Source of the DNA: Epiperipatus broadwayi
Lineage: Eukaryota > Onychophora > Udeonychophora > Euonychophora > Peripatidae
DNA length: 64,000 nt
Direction: 5' to 3'
Assembly (NCBI GenBank): GCA_028023455.1
Contig: JAQFVV010006216.1
Span: 3,550,877-3,614,876 of the forward strand
In this document: piece after piece, positions 53,301 to 59,720 of the stretch
Layout: each line of letters starts with the position of its first letter
Position numbering within the stretch: the stretch's first letter is position 1
Program-made: the position numbers and the translations under genes
Notes under the pieces: generated by a model
Told to the model about the DNA's origin: nothing
Database searches by the model: none
What the model saw: only the letters and a program-made list of their open reading frames with translations

Positions 53301-56300
53301 TACAATATATATTCCACCAAATCCAATCCAATCCAATTTAAAAGTGATTCGCTAAGTGCTTTAGAGGGAAAAATACTATTTCTAGATAAAAATTCACTAT
53401 ATGTATTGCCACACACAGCAAGCTAGAGTAATCAATGGATTCCAGAAGGCTTGTGCATAAAATCTCCATCTAGTGCCTACTCATCCAATATTCCCAGACT
53501 AGTTTCTGTTTTGTGACCTTTGTCAGTAAGGAGCCTTGGATATGAGAGCACTGCACCTAGATCTTAGGATCTAATGAAACCCTCTAGCAGCCACCTTTTA
53601 TCTCCACTTAACTACAAAACTATGAGTCAAATTGAAAACACCTTAATATTTTCAATCCAAGCTCATTATCTTATATAGTAGGTCTGAACTCAGTTCAGTA
53701 CCTATGCATTTTGGTGTCTTTGGTTCTTTAATAACCATAGCCACCACTCTCCTATTAGGCAGCATTGGTTTTAAACCAATAAACATCATGTGATCACCAT
53801 TTCTTATGCTTGCTTATAACTGTTACAGGCAAAATTCACTATATGTATTGCCACACACAGAAAGCTAGAGTAATCAATGGATGCCATAAGACTTGAGCAT
53901 AAAATCACTATCTCGTGCCTACTCATCCAATATCCCCAGACTAGTTTCCGGATTGTAGCCTTCATCAGTGAGGAGCCTTAGATCTGAGAGCACTATGTAT
54001 AGTGAATTTTGCCTATTTTAGTAATTTATAAGCAAATATAAGAAATGGTGATCATGTGATATTTATTGGCTTAAAACCGATCTTGCCTAATAGGATAGTG
54101 GTGGCTATGGTTATTAAAGACACCAAAATGTATAGGTACTGAACTGAGTTCAGACCTGTATGACTATATAAGCTAATGAGCTTGGATTGAAAATATTAAG
54201 GTCTTTTCAATTTAAGACTCATAGTCTTGTAGTTAAATGGATATAAAAGGTGGCTGCTAGAGAGTTGCATTAAATCCTAAGATCTAGATGCAGTGCTTTC
54301 AGATCCAAGGTTCCTCACTAACGAAGGCCACAAGCCAGAAACAAGTCTGGGGATATTGGATGAATAGGCCCTAGATGGGGATTTTATGCACAAGCCTTCT
54401 GGCATCCATTGATTACTCTAGCTTGCTGTGTGTGGCAATACATATAGTGAAGTTTGCCTGTTTTAATAACAGTTACAAACAAGCATAAGAAATGGTGATC
54501 ATGTGATATTTCTAGATAACATGATTTCAGTCTGAATAATCTATTTATAATTGGTCTGATTATATCTTTCAGAAATATTTCTAGATAAATACACTTAAAT
54601 ACCCATTACAAGTTCAATATATATATATATTGTAACCTTTTGATCGGTTATACATGGTATGAATAGTATATAAAATGTAAATTATAGCTCCAAAATTTTA
54701 AATTTATAATTTAGATAATAGTAATGCTATAAACTTGGGTATAATAGTAATAAATGACTACTTAATATATAAAGATTAAAAAGAGAATTCTGTAGAGATT
54801 TAATAATCATTGTTAGTTGTAAATAATTTATATTATAATCTAGTATATAATTTTTAATACAATATTTGTCCATTTAAATAAACATCATTATGCATAAATT
54901 TGATTTTAACTGATTTTATTGCGATGTTTCTTCAAAAGTTAAAAACATAAAATTGCAATCAAGGAAAGAAGGAACAATTATTGATTACAAGATAATAATT
55001 TAATTTAAAATTATTGTAATAATAATATATTTTAAGTATAAATAATTATTATAAATTTTATATTCAAATTCCATCAATAATGTCATTTATTAAAAATATA
55101 GTTAGAATCAAAACTTTGGTCTTAAAGAAATGATTTAAATTAATTTCATTTGTAAAACATTTATTGATTTTAATATTTCAAATAGAAACAGAAAAACATT
55201 TTGTTTAAAAGTTATAATAGTTGAATTGGGAAATTGGCCAATGAGAGTTAAGTAAATAGTTTTCTGACATCAATTTACCCTGGGATTTTTTTTTAAAAAA
55301 CCCAGTAGATGATCTGAAAGGGAAGTTTCAAGAAAACTGATAAAGTAGATAGCAGTCTTGATTTTTGTTTTCTCCATAAAAACAATTATAAAACTTAAAA
55401 ATATTTAAAGTCTTAAGCAGAAAAAAAATCATATTCACAAAGCTATCTAAGGATATTAAATATTTTTTAAAGTAATTATTAAAATTAATCTTCATTACAA
55501 CCTGGTTACCAATTCTGATCATCTATTTCTAGCCAAGATAATACCACAAAGGAGTTTAAAAAATCAATGTGTTATTTTAATTTTGCCTAGGATAGCCATG
55601 AGAAAGGAAACACAACTGCAGGGCTTTATAGAGAAACATGATGATAGCCATGTAAGAAAACATTCATTTGTCTATGCTTAATTAAGGGTTTTTATTAATC
55701 ATAGATTAAATGTGAAAAACAGATAAAAAAATTCCTAGAAATAAATTTTTAAAGTTCATAGAAATATCTTATAGAATGTTAAGAATAATTAGTTGATCAT
55801 GAATGTTGAATGCAAGAAAAACTAATCTTTGTTTGAAGTAAACAGTTGATAAATAATAAATAATTTGCAAAATTTTGAAGAAAATTATACTTAATAATGA
55901 AAAAAAAAACAGATAAAACTTAAATTAAGATTTCTTATGTTTAAATAGAAGATGAACTTTTACTATAGCATTTTAAGAACTGAATATTAAAATGGGAAGG
56001 ATAATTAGAAAAAAAATCTGTGTTAACTTTTGAAGGATAGATAATAGTCACAAAGATAATATACTACAGGCTAGAAAATTAAATGAATTTATCCAATGTG
56101 TTTGAAATTTTACAAGACTAATGAATAACAGAAAAGAAGAGAAATCAGAAAGTAAACTTATTGATGACTTATTTGAACATGTTAAAAGTTTGTGCAATGT
56201 GGCAGAATAAAGCGGAGATTTATTTAGAATATTCCTCAAACTTTTCATAGTGGATTTTAAAAAGCAGGATTATACATAAGGCAACTTTAAAACTAGTAGG

Positions 56301-57960
56301 AAGAAAAGATGCATCCAATTTAAAATTTTGTCCTGTCATTGGTGCTTGTTGTTTGATGTTTTGTTTAACTATACATGGCTTTTAGCAATACAAAGAGATG
56401 AGAAACACAAATGTGTGAAGAATGGTAAACATTTACTGAGCAAACATTGTAATATTAAATTAAAGGCTGGAAGTGGGTGAAAATAAAGATTTTAATTTTA
56501 AATTTATCACTAATATTTTTCTTGTTTAAAATGAAACATAAACACAAAGTATTTGTCATAGTGACAATTTAAAGAATTTATATTTGCAATTTGGTATATA
56601 ATGTTAAAGGTATGCTTAAATATAGGAAGAACATAATCATGAGTTATAATGTAAAAGTGTGGGGGGGGGACGACATAATGTTAACTGTATATTTTGACCA
56701 ACTAGTATAGTAAGAGTACAATAAAGAAGGTAGGGTGAGGTAGAGAAGTATTAGAAAAACCAAAAGGGAAGGTTACAATATATATATATATATTTTTATA
56801 TATTCCTTTCTTAAATTAGAATCAATCCAGATGTTCTGGACAAATACTTTTATTATATACTTGGGCATGCATTTCTTAAATTAGGATCATTTCAAATATT
56901 CTGGATAGATACTTTTATTATATGCCTAAACATGCAATTTTTTTCCTGTCATTGACTCATATTTAGAGCAAAAGGAAATTCTCTTTTTAAAAGAATGGAT
57001 ATATTTTATCTATTTGCAAATATACTAGTCTTCAATCATTAGATTTTAATCAAATTTTTATTTCAATTCACATGTCAAAGACATGTGATTAATCATCTCA
57101 TTCTGATAATTCTGGCAAAATTAAGAACAATTTCCATTTCAGTTATCAAATTAATGACATAAGGGAATCTAAAATTGTGATATGAAATACTAGAAAAAAC
57201 TATGTTAGGGAAGCAAATAATAAAAATTACTATCAATGATGGATCAATATTACTTTATATAACATGTTGCCTAGTAATCTATTGGTATAGTTTTTCATAA
57301 TGTATAATCTTCAAGAGTATACAAAAAATGTAATTCAATGATTAGTTGCTTGGGAAGTTAAATGCCAAAAGTAACAGGTTAAGCTTTGATTTAGGAATGT
57401 TTAGCTTTCAAGTCATCACTCTATGATTATGATAATCTATATAGAATATATGTAATTCATTTACTTGATTCTGATATAATTCAAACATGCAATCTGATCT
57501 TAAAATGACATATTACTGTGTATTATAGGATGAGAGAAATATATAAATCATGCTAATGAATCCAAATAATGTCAATTTCTTTTATAATTTACAGATGTAA
57601 TTTTAACTTGTTACATATATGATCAGCAATATATATTACTAATCAGTATTTCATTTTATATTAGATGTATTCTTCAATATTCCATAATTCAAAATTTAAT
57701 TTTTATTTCAATATACATATACTATAAAATATATTCATGATTTATGTTTAAAAAAATAACAATACTAGGCTATATTTCAAGTCTAATTATACAAAAAATA
57801 AAACTGTATATTTACACTTACTTACAGGGTATGAGAATTTAACTACAGTAGCTGTAGCTGGCATGAATTGTTGTCCATTTTTCTTTTTAAAATGCTGAGG
57901 CTCAAAAATTAGAACACAGTGTCCAGCCTGTGTATCTGGATATGTAACTAAACTTGTCAT
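14266..57960 (-). CDS. ureD: Urease accessory protein UreD, complete spliced gene (8 coding exons)
   Basis: Join, in transcript order: 57960-57826, 48984-48826, 44263-44135, 44057-43966, 32729-32618, 27084-26997, 26902-26790, 14343-14266. The exons sum to 906 nt (301 codons plus TAA), all phases are compatible, and every intron starts GT and ends AG. UreD (UreH in some bacteria) is known to bind urease apoprotein and recruit UreF and UreG so that nickel can be inserted. Family landmarks seen in order: NYGAGLVEGD (about residues 66-75), ITTQGSTK (91-98) followed by IYK, LPDPVVCYANSKY (127-139), LLDWVLSGRVANDESW (153-168), and C-terminal LGGNPF (near 292-297). Length matches the family (about 270-300 aa). 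There is no signal peptide or membrane segment, consistent with a cytosolic chaperone. Introns of 8841, 4562, 77, 11236, 5533, 94 and 12446 nt are loaded with transposon debris. No frameshift or stop interrupts the joined frame. Family assignment is strong; exact splice borders are predicted by eye. Confidence 0.9.
14344..16189. other. ureD intron 7, 3' part, no feature seen
   Basis: AT-rich, with scattered poly-A tracts. No exon-like segment or recognisable repeat. Confidence 0.4.
16190..16440 (-). pseudogene. Coding-like fragment, unrecognised, with an in-frame stop
   Basis: The minus strand reads GEFLKFTEGKTVQVQILASI, PEILNSRLNKADCICVNHYL, then NYTFPEDDNKPVYGFRGDQL and TQKVYQLAEVV. The composition is protein-like and less AT-rich than the surroundings. 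A TAG sits just before GEFLK; TGG to TAG would explain it. I do not recognise the family. It could be a processed pseudogene or an exon of a gene nested in this ureD intron; the stop favours the former. Confidence 0.35.
16885..18000. repeat. Decayed copy of the 51.2-kb LTR-like repeat
   Basis: Shares with 51178-52090, in the same order and direction, blocks such as CTAGAAAATTTATAAAG-GGCAGATA, CAAGTCACT-GCTCA-GGAGA, TGACAGGAATTTACATCTG-A and CAATTCAACTATGAAA, then CATTTACACC before an AT-rich run. It starts near TGTAATGGTC after a TA-rich stretch. Best read as an old LTR or solo LTR of the same family. Confidence 0.5.
18001..18680. other. Sequence of higher GC, unassigned
   Basis: Segment 18000-18410 is less AT-rich than its surroundings but shows no frame or repeat I can assign. 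Possibly the remains of another transposon. Confidence 0.3.
18685..19545. repeat. Possible LTR-type fragment beginning TGTAACGG
   Basis: Begins TGTAACGGTCATATTTGC after a TATATAT run, like other LTR-type ends in this window, and is of higher GC than its flanks. The complete LTR element at 19551 inserted at its right end. No coding frame recognised; the 84-codon frame at 19421-19675 crosses the insertion border and is not real. Confidence 0.3.
19551..21513 (-). repeat. 3' LTR of the non-autonomous element
   Basis: 1963 nt, lacks the SINE, and so shows the empty site for it. Short frames in it (for example 20972-21190) recur in the other LTR and follow a T-rich stretch; they are not credible genes. 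Confidence 0.8.
21421..22341 (-). CDS. Gag-like coiled-coil protein of the LTR element
   Basis: Open frame of 306 codons from the ATG at 22341. The frame opens upstream, but the only upstream in-frame start is a GTG, and a TAG lies just beyond it. Residues 12-60 are a strong amphipathic coiled coil (NIIMRKLQEIEERMELRFEE and onward), followed by an acidic Glu/Lys-rich stretch. The C-terminal half has repeated basic modules of the form ERYFTINVGGSKRG...IYVWKKKKKRN. The last about 30 codons run over the polypurine tract into the 3' LTR. Position and coiled coil suggest a Gag-type structural protein; no zinc knuckle is seen. Function is inferred from context only. Confidence 0.55.
   Translation of the reverse strand: MYLTDKAEETDMLNIIMRKLQEIEERMELRFEEMKEKQDMLLEMQKKQEVRMLVIEKKLDEQLGEGKEEENPIPREDDLEEGQMKAEIEKKEEVRKKKDQVEENSIVEDKEYSVTCSISQSQVNQFLKIRVYTGQMGDAPIENLKSLERYVGFDEWGSKQGQKMHERYFTINVCGSKREQRIYVWKKKKKRNCEAPSENLEGIERYFNFNVGGSKRGRKMYERYFTINVGGSKRGQRIYVWKKKKKRNRGNFFIDIIILDLKISIPHFEVLPTGGHCNSNWVQTLLQESEKRVCITLNTGIYSSGR
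21595..21900. repeat. Internal tandem repeat in the gag-like frame, about 170-bp unit
   Basis: The block TTTCTTTTTCCATACATATA (plus strand) with its downstream neighbours occurs at about 21610 and 21780. Within each unit a half-length motif (CGCTTACTTCC) recurs. This produces the repeated basic protein modules. Confidence 0.6.
22604..24711 (-). repeat. 5' LTR of the non-autonomous element
   Basis: 2108 nt. Longer than the other LTR mainly because of a 105-bp SINE plus a 16-bp duplication, and a 20-odd-bp insertion near 23475. Otherwise the two LTRs are near-identical with scattered substitutions, so insertion is moderately recent relative to the Penelope and LINE debris. Confidence 0.8.
24027..24163 (-). 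mobile_element. Short tRNA-derived SINE with 16-bp target duplication
   Basis: A 105-nt insert (24043-24147) is present in the 5' LTR and absent from the matching place in the 3' LTR. It is flanked by CTAATTCTTTTTCTTT at 24027-24042 and 24148-24163. On the minus strand it has a perfect RNA polymerase III A box, TAGCCGAGAGG (24136-24126), a near-consensus B box, GGTTCGCGTACC (24078-24067), and a short A-rich 3' end. These are the marks of a SINE inserted by LINE machinery. Confidence 0.85.
24717..26789. other. ureD intron 7, 5' part, no clear feature
   Basis: Segment 24717-24860 is less AT-rich and may continue the repeat interrupted by the LTR element. The rest is AT-rich, with poly-T near 25681. 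The 61-codon frame at 26084-26269 is not recognised. Confidence 0.35.
26790..26902 (-). CDS. ureD: ureD exon 7 (37 codons after a split Gly)
   Basis: Follows an AATTTAG acceptor. It encodes CKPCKEIVVGVSPI and then IGCVIRFATQNTMM, ending at a GTAATA donor in phase 0. It corresponds to the UreD segment with a small-residue/Ser-Pro turn followed by the GxVxR strand. The CKPC pair is a notable local feature; nothing shows that it binds metal. Confidence 0.83.
26997..27084 (-). CDS. ureD: ureD exon 6 (29 codons plus 1 nt)
   Basis: Follows a TGTTAG acceptor. It encodes VIGFCLLIGPALKIF and onward to PEKY plus the first base of a Gly codon, then a GTAAAA donor. It fits the UreD strand with a xxIGP motif. 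Only 94 nt separate it from exon 7. Confidence 0.83.
27085..28254. other. ureD intron 5, 3' part, no feature seen
   Basis: AT-rich, with short ATT and TA microsatellites (27099-27115, 27397-27410). No exon-like segment. Confidence 0.4.
28255..28945. mobile_element. Hairpin family A, older decayed long copy
   Basis: Begins ATATCATATGATCATC, the complement of the family tail, followed by the arm block near 28312 (CAAACTTTCCATACAGTAGT). The inverted arm ends near 28930 (complement of the same block). Arms are diverged more than 10% by eye and the inner loop is rearranged. Confidence 0.6.
28946..30975. other. ureD intron 5 middle, no clear feature
   Basis: AT-rich; poly-T run at 30506-30522. 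Short frames are not recognised. Confidence 0.35.
30976..31053. mobile_element. Hairpin family A, short scar copy with 13-14-bp target duplication
   Basis: TATATTTTGAATTA occurs at 30976-30989 and 31040-31053. Between them are the family left end (AACAGGTAAAACTCTCCATT) and right end (GCATAAGAGATGGTGATCATG) joined without the palindrome. Confidence 0.75.
31220..32250 (-). mobile_element. Jockey/CR1-type LINE reverse transcriptase remnant
   Basis: The minus strand reads, with frameshifts and stops: YCPISLIWLFYKLFERIIL (the YRPISLLxxxxKxFERxI motif, near 31850), LSLEQTDFGKEKL (LxxxQxGFRxxRS), LTSAYDS-like (FLDLxxAYDTVW, near 31650), then in an open stretch (31228-31428) YLEITLDHSLTY followed by PHLLKVKHKV and RNSLF, matching YLGITLDRxLTYxxHLxxxxxKVxxRNNLL. 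This order is specific for animal LINE RTs. Non-functional. Confidence 0.7.
32618..32729 (-). CDS. ureD: ureD exon 5 (37 codons plus 1 nt)
   Basis: Follows an ATTTTAG acceptor 11.2 kb downstream of exon 4. It encodes LQLKSSVYIDEYLIFKDVIQ and then a stretch containing SLKESMKHFN, which corresponds to the UreD region before the VxATLxxxG strand. Donor is GTAAGT, phase 0 end. The identity rests on order, phase and the pattern after the GR/ExW block. Confidence 0.85.
32730..34480. other. ureD intron 4, 3' part, no gene seen
   Basis: AT-rich, with a TA/TG microsatellite at about 33669-33695. The 98-codon plus-strand frame at 33984-34280 has no recognisable similarity and is of AT-biased composition. 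Confidence 0.35.
34481..35942. other. Unassigned block ending CCGTTACA
   Basis: Somewhat less AT-rich than its flanks. The right end, GGACCGTTACA at about 35932-35942, read on the minus strand is TGTAACGGTCC, the same start as the LTR-type fragment at 18688. It may be an old LTR, but the other end was not found. Confidence 0.25.
35943..37239. other. AT-rich intron sequence, no feature
   Basis: Poly-A and poly-T tracts only (for example 36166-36191). Two similar segments around 36955-37060 and 37140-37230 (TATGTATATATA...CTTGAAAATATATACATAAA) look like a diverged local duplication. Confidence 0.35.
37240..41775. mobile_element. Head-to-head pair of Penelope-like fragments forming a giant palindrome
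   Basis: The minus-oriented arm is 37240-37947 plus 40680-40840; the plus-oriented arm is 40860-41775. They match as inverted repeats, for example AGAAAAGCTTGAAAATGAAA (37264) with its complement near 41740. Both encode the Penelope linker and endonuclease region: on minus, STLNHLINNSKDKL and RESCASLAT (37673-37876); on plus, LNLLFNNSKDKLPLEQTFQI and, at 41343-41555, FVNHKNKFGHVF and WNDAKHKVKGAWHIANN. All frames are broken. A 2.7-kb solo LTR splits the minus arm. Confidence 0.7.
37948..40666 (-). mobile_element. Probable solo LTR inserted in the Penelope palindrome arm
   Basis: This sequence, of higher GC than its flanks, separates two parts of the minus-oriented PLE arm that are contiguous in the opposite arm. 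On the minus strand it begins TGTAACAGTCAGAATC (from 40661) and ends near GGATGCTCATTAA, closely like the ends of the LTR at 19551 (TGTAACAG ... GATGCCCATTAA). GTATT at 37948-37952 and 40662-40666 is a candidate 5-bp duplication, although 7 nt lie between it and the LTR-like end. No coding frame recognised. Confidence 0.55.
41928..41995. mobile_element. Hairpin family A, short scar copy with 13-bp target duplication
   Basis: TGTTTGAATATAT at 41928-41940 and 41983-41995 encloses 42 nt containing AAAGCAAAACTTTCCATATA, a diverged family left end. Confidence 0.65.
42165..42312 (-). repeat. Penelope-type end with hammerhead-like core
   Basis: On the minus strand 42249-42221 reads CTGAAGA, then GACTG-CAGGT-CAGTC (a perfect 5-bp stem), then GAAACG. 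This is the C box, stem II and D box layout of hammerhead ribozymes, which are known in Penelope-like elements; the C box differs from CTGATGA by one base. Outside it, CAAACACTTTTTAG (42181-42194) and CTAAAAAGTGTTTG (42271-42284) form an enclosing stem. No Penelope coding sequence is adjacent. Cleavage activity is not shown. Confidence 0.45.
42313..43965. other. ureD intron 4, 5' part, no feature seen
   Basis: AT-rich, no recognisable exon or transposon. Confidence 0.35.
43966..44057 (-). CDS. ureD: ureD exon 4 (30 codons plus 2 nt)
   Basis: Follows a TTTCAG acceptor. It encodes VFRITKTSNLILLDWVLSG then RVANDESWDFT, matching the UreD strand-turn pattern with the GR and E-W residues (family: DWxTxGRxxxGExW). 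Ends with two bases of an Arg codon (AG) before GTAATT, completed by G from exon 5. Confidence 0.9.
44135..44263 (-). CDS. ureD: ureD exon 3 (43 codons)
   Basis: Follows an ATTTTAG acceptor with IYKCEGN, finishing the TTQGSTK-IYK motif. It contains LLAVLPDPVVCYANSKYSQ, which corresponds to the family pattern LPxPxIPFxxAxYxQ. Ends in phase 0 before a GTAAAT donor. Only 77 nt separate it from exon 4. Confidence 0.9.
44264..45226. other. ureD intron 2, 3' part, no feature seen
   Basis: AT-rich; TA microsatellite at 44309-44322 and poly-A at 44612-44627. Confidence 0.4.
45227..45466. mobile_element. Hairpin family A, compact copy with 13-bp target duplication
   Basis: Target duplication ACATA(A/G)ATGACTC at 45227-45239 and 45454-45466 (one mismatch). 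Inside, arms 45243-45330 and 45331-45412 form an almost perfect hairpin with practically no loop (outer end AAAACAGGCAAAAACTCTCC; inner end GCATCC/GGATGC), followed by the tail ending GGTGATCATGTG. The cleanest copy in the window and the best model for the family ends. Confidence 0.85.
45467..47239. other. ureD intron 2 middle, no gene seen
   Basis: TA microsatellite at 46712-46731, directly followed by TGTAACTCCC, resembling the LTR-type starts elsewhere. A 45-bp imperfect tandem duplication lies around 46860-46950 (AATAATATTACACTTTTAAA twice). Short frames at 46264-46526 are not recognised. Confidence 0.35.
47240..48160 (+). mobile_element. Penelope-like element fragment (linker and GIY-YIG), decayed
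   Basis: Broken frames read NELLNAGYNYNHIYNVIKNF (47300), PPTLNKLINNFKDK then CIIYKCRCG (47505-47595, the zinc-binding linker and start of GIY-YIG), and KRKIKEAMLIYKYK (47770-47810, the conserved KRKIREAxxI helix). 170 nt downstream, 48114-48150 reads CTAATGA, a stem ATTCAC/GTGAAT, and then AAAAG, a degraded hammerhead-like core in the place expected for the element's terminal repeat. Confidence 0.65.
48161..48825. other. ureD intron 2, 5' part, no feature seen
   Basis: AT-rich, no recognisable element. Confidence 0.4.
48826..48984 (-). CDS. ureD: ureD exon 2 (53 codons, core UreD motifs)
   Basis: Begins after a TATAG acceptor with MRLLLPEHAS and ends at ITTQGSTK before GTAAGA. It contains the two most diagnostic UreD motifs: NYGAGLVEGD (family form YGGGLVxGD) and the LTTQxxTK motif whose final VYK/IYK is completed by the next exon. 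Phase 0 at both ends. This exon alone identifies the gene. Confidence 0.92.
49423..49890 (+). pseudogene. Processed pseudogene of histone H1
   Basis: An intron-less stretch of about 155 codons with several stops and frameshifts. It reads AKIITAPVSQSS and a Lys run, then the globular-domain hallmark SSLQVIKK-ITANYKIDVEK (stop in place of one Tyr), then a Lys/Pro/Ser/Ala-rich tail (KISKPKKTIKSKSVKGKKT, THANKKK, AKARKPQNP, SKAKKVP) ending in TAA. The winged-helix signature SSLQAIKKYIxANYKxDVEK is typical of arthropod-type H1. It lies inside ureD intron 1 on the opposite strand. Shorter than typical H1 (about 180-200 aa), and clearly non-functional. Confidence 0.6.
49891..51170. other. ureD intron 1 sequence, no clear feature
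   Basis: A diverged local duplication lies near 50960-51090 (ATAGGCATAGATATTGAAAT and GCATAGGTATTGAAATTATA). Nothing else recognised. Confidence 0.35.
51171..53311. mobile_element. Probable solo LTR, about 2.1 kb
   Basis: Begins TGTACCAATCGG at 51178 and ends CGTTACA at 53304, flanked on both sides by TATATAT, which allows a 5-6-bp target duplication but cannot prove it. The block is of higher GC than its flanks. A decayed relative lies at 16885-18000. Frames such as 51550-51885 (minus) have no recognisable product. Direction is uncertain because both ends are TG/CA compatible. Confidence 0.5.
53377..54519. mobile_element. Nested palindrome, hairpin family A, with 13-bp target duplication
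   Basis: TATTTCTAGATAA at 53377-53389 and 54507-54519 brackets the element. Outer arms (53390-53780 and 54065-54450) are inverted copies carrying the family core (GGTCTGAACTCAGTTCAG and its complement). A second, smaller inverted element with the same ends (AACATCATGTGATCACCATT ... AATGGTGATCATGTGATATT) occupies the centre at about 53782-54064. Confidence 0.75.
54631..56777. repeat. Possible LTR-type or inverted-end element
   Basis: Begins TGTAACCTTTTGATC right after a TATATAT run and ends GGGAAGGTTACA right before another TATATAT run, so the ends are inverted matches (TGTAACCTT). The inside is AT-rich, without recognisable coding. Length (2147 nt) is close to the 51-kb element. This may be coincidence of two separate TGTAAC ends. 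Confidence 0.3.
57826..57960 (-). CDS. ureD: ureD exon 1 (start codon, 45 codons)
   Basis: Starts MTSLVTYPD and ends VVKFSYP just before a GTAAGT donor. An in-frame TGA lies directly before the ATG, so translation cannot start further upstream on this exon. An acceptor-like CCTTGCAG ends only 8 nt before the ATG (AG at 57970-57969), which suggests that a separate non-coding 5' exon lies upstream. The segment KFSYP corresponds to the short N-terminal strand before the variable loop of UreD. Ends in phase 0. Confidence 0.85.
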
Positions 57961-59389
57961 TCAAATTTCTGCAAGGATGTATATAGATATTACATAAAGC
58001 AACCAAATACATTTTAATAAGTTATTGGAGATTATTCTAAATTATTGTTAATAGCGAAATATATTTCTGCTTGATTTAAAGGAAAGGTGACTTTATATTT
58101 TGATTTTATCTTGGTCACCTGTTTTGGAATAGTAATTATTTTTGTATTATGACCAAGATAAATCCAAAACATGGTAAGCAACCAAACTTAAGAAAATATT
58201 TTGCAAATATTTAATCATTTGAGATTATTTTAAATTACTATTAATAATAAATTTATTTCTGATATATCTAAAATTACTAAAAAAATATCTGTAATCTGCT
58301 ATATATCATCTATATAGGAATGAGCAATCATTAGTTATCATGTGATAGCACAAACAGATCCCTTGTTTAGTTTCTGACTATTGGCCTTTAACTATTTCTT
58401 TTCCTGTTTACTGAAAAGTAAAATTGTTTTCTTTTAGAATACTAATTCCTATTGCTAGTTTAAAATTTTTTAAGTAAATTAAAAAATAAATGCTAGATAT
58501 TAATATTGGAATGTTTATTTAGATGATTTTAAAAATGATTATGGAATAAATTGCTGTTGTTAATATAATGATTTAATTCTAGTTAGTTTTCTTTAATAAT
58601 AGTATTTAATTATAATACAAGAATATATAAACAAATATCAATTATTACGATAATAAATTTTTGGTATAAAACAATATTTATTATTTTGTTTGCCACTTTG
58701 GATACAGCATATCTTTGTCAAAAGCATGACTATAATGAATATTAGTAAATACATTAGCATATCCGCATGCATTTGTAGACCATGAGAAAAAAATCTGGTC
58801 TTTCCTTTAAACCTGCTGATACTAAAATTATTTGCTTAGAAAGTAATAATAAAAAATGAAAAATAAAAAAGCTTGATAAATAATTAATTCTAAGAACTCC
58901 ATAAATATAAGAGCCAGCAGAATTCCTCTCAACAAGCAAAAATAACATATCCAACTGCTAGGTCAATTTACATATGCAAATCTAGATAATCAGTGACTAG
59001 TTTAATGCATGTTTATATGCATGCACATATGGCAATGTATTTGCTAATATTCACTATATTCACACTTTGACAAAGATACACTGTATTGAAAACCTGGCTC
59101 AGCAAAGTAATAAATATTGTTTATACCAAAAATTTATTACTGTAATAGTTGATAATTGTTTAAATACTTTCGTAGAAGATATTTGGTTATATGTTACTAT
59201 AGTATATACATATATTATAGTTTACTCTTACACATTTTATTATAAATACATTCTTTTTTTAAGTACCAGTATTGTAATTCTTTTCTAGTGTTTTTTGTTC
59301 CAAACTTTTGCAAAACAAAATTTTACAATAATTACAACTTAATCTACAAATGTCAAACTTCTTATACTCACATTTTTGACATTATCCAT
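57961..59389. other. Sequence upstream of the ureD start
   Basis: Probably holds the ureD 5' intron, 5' exon and promoter, but none can be fixed by eye beyond the acceptor at 57969-57970. AT-rich; no other gene. Confidence 0.35.
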
Positions 59390-59720
59390 TTTAACTAAAT
59401 ACATTAACAATTATTACTAATTATTAGATTAGAGATTATATCATTCCTAGTTCAGATACAAACTTTAAATTCAATAAAAACATTAAGGTATCAATGATAT
59501 GAGTACAAGATGTTTGGCAATTGTACATCAAAGTGTAGTTTGATTTTGACAAATACTGAACAACAAATGATGAAAACATGCGAGAGATTGTGACCTGCAA
59601 AAACTGAAAAGTACTGGTTCAACATGAAATGCACATTTTGGGGATTATTTTTCTTTTTTTAGATATCTTTGTTCAAATGATTAATAATATGTCACAGAAT
59701 GGAAGTTTTAAGTATATATC
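59390..59720. repeat. Diverged member of foldback family C
   Basis: Shares AACAATTATTACTAATTATT-GATTAGAGATTAT (59407-59440) and the complement-type block GAGAGATTGTGACCTG...GGTTCAACATGAAATGCACAT (59583-59635) with 7850-8890. Confidence 0.5.
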
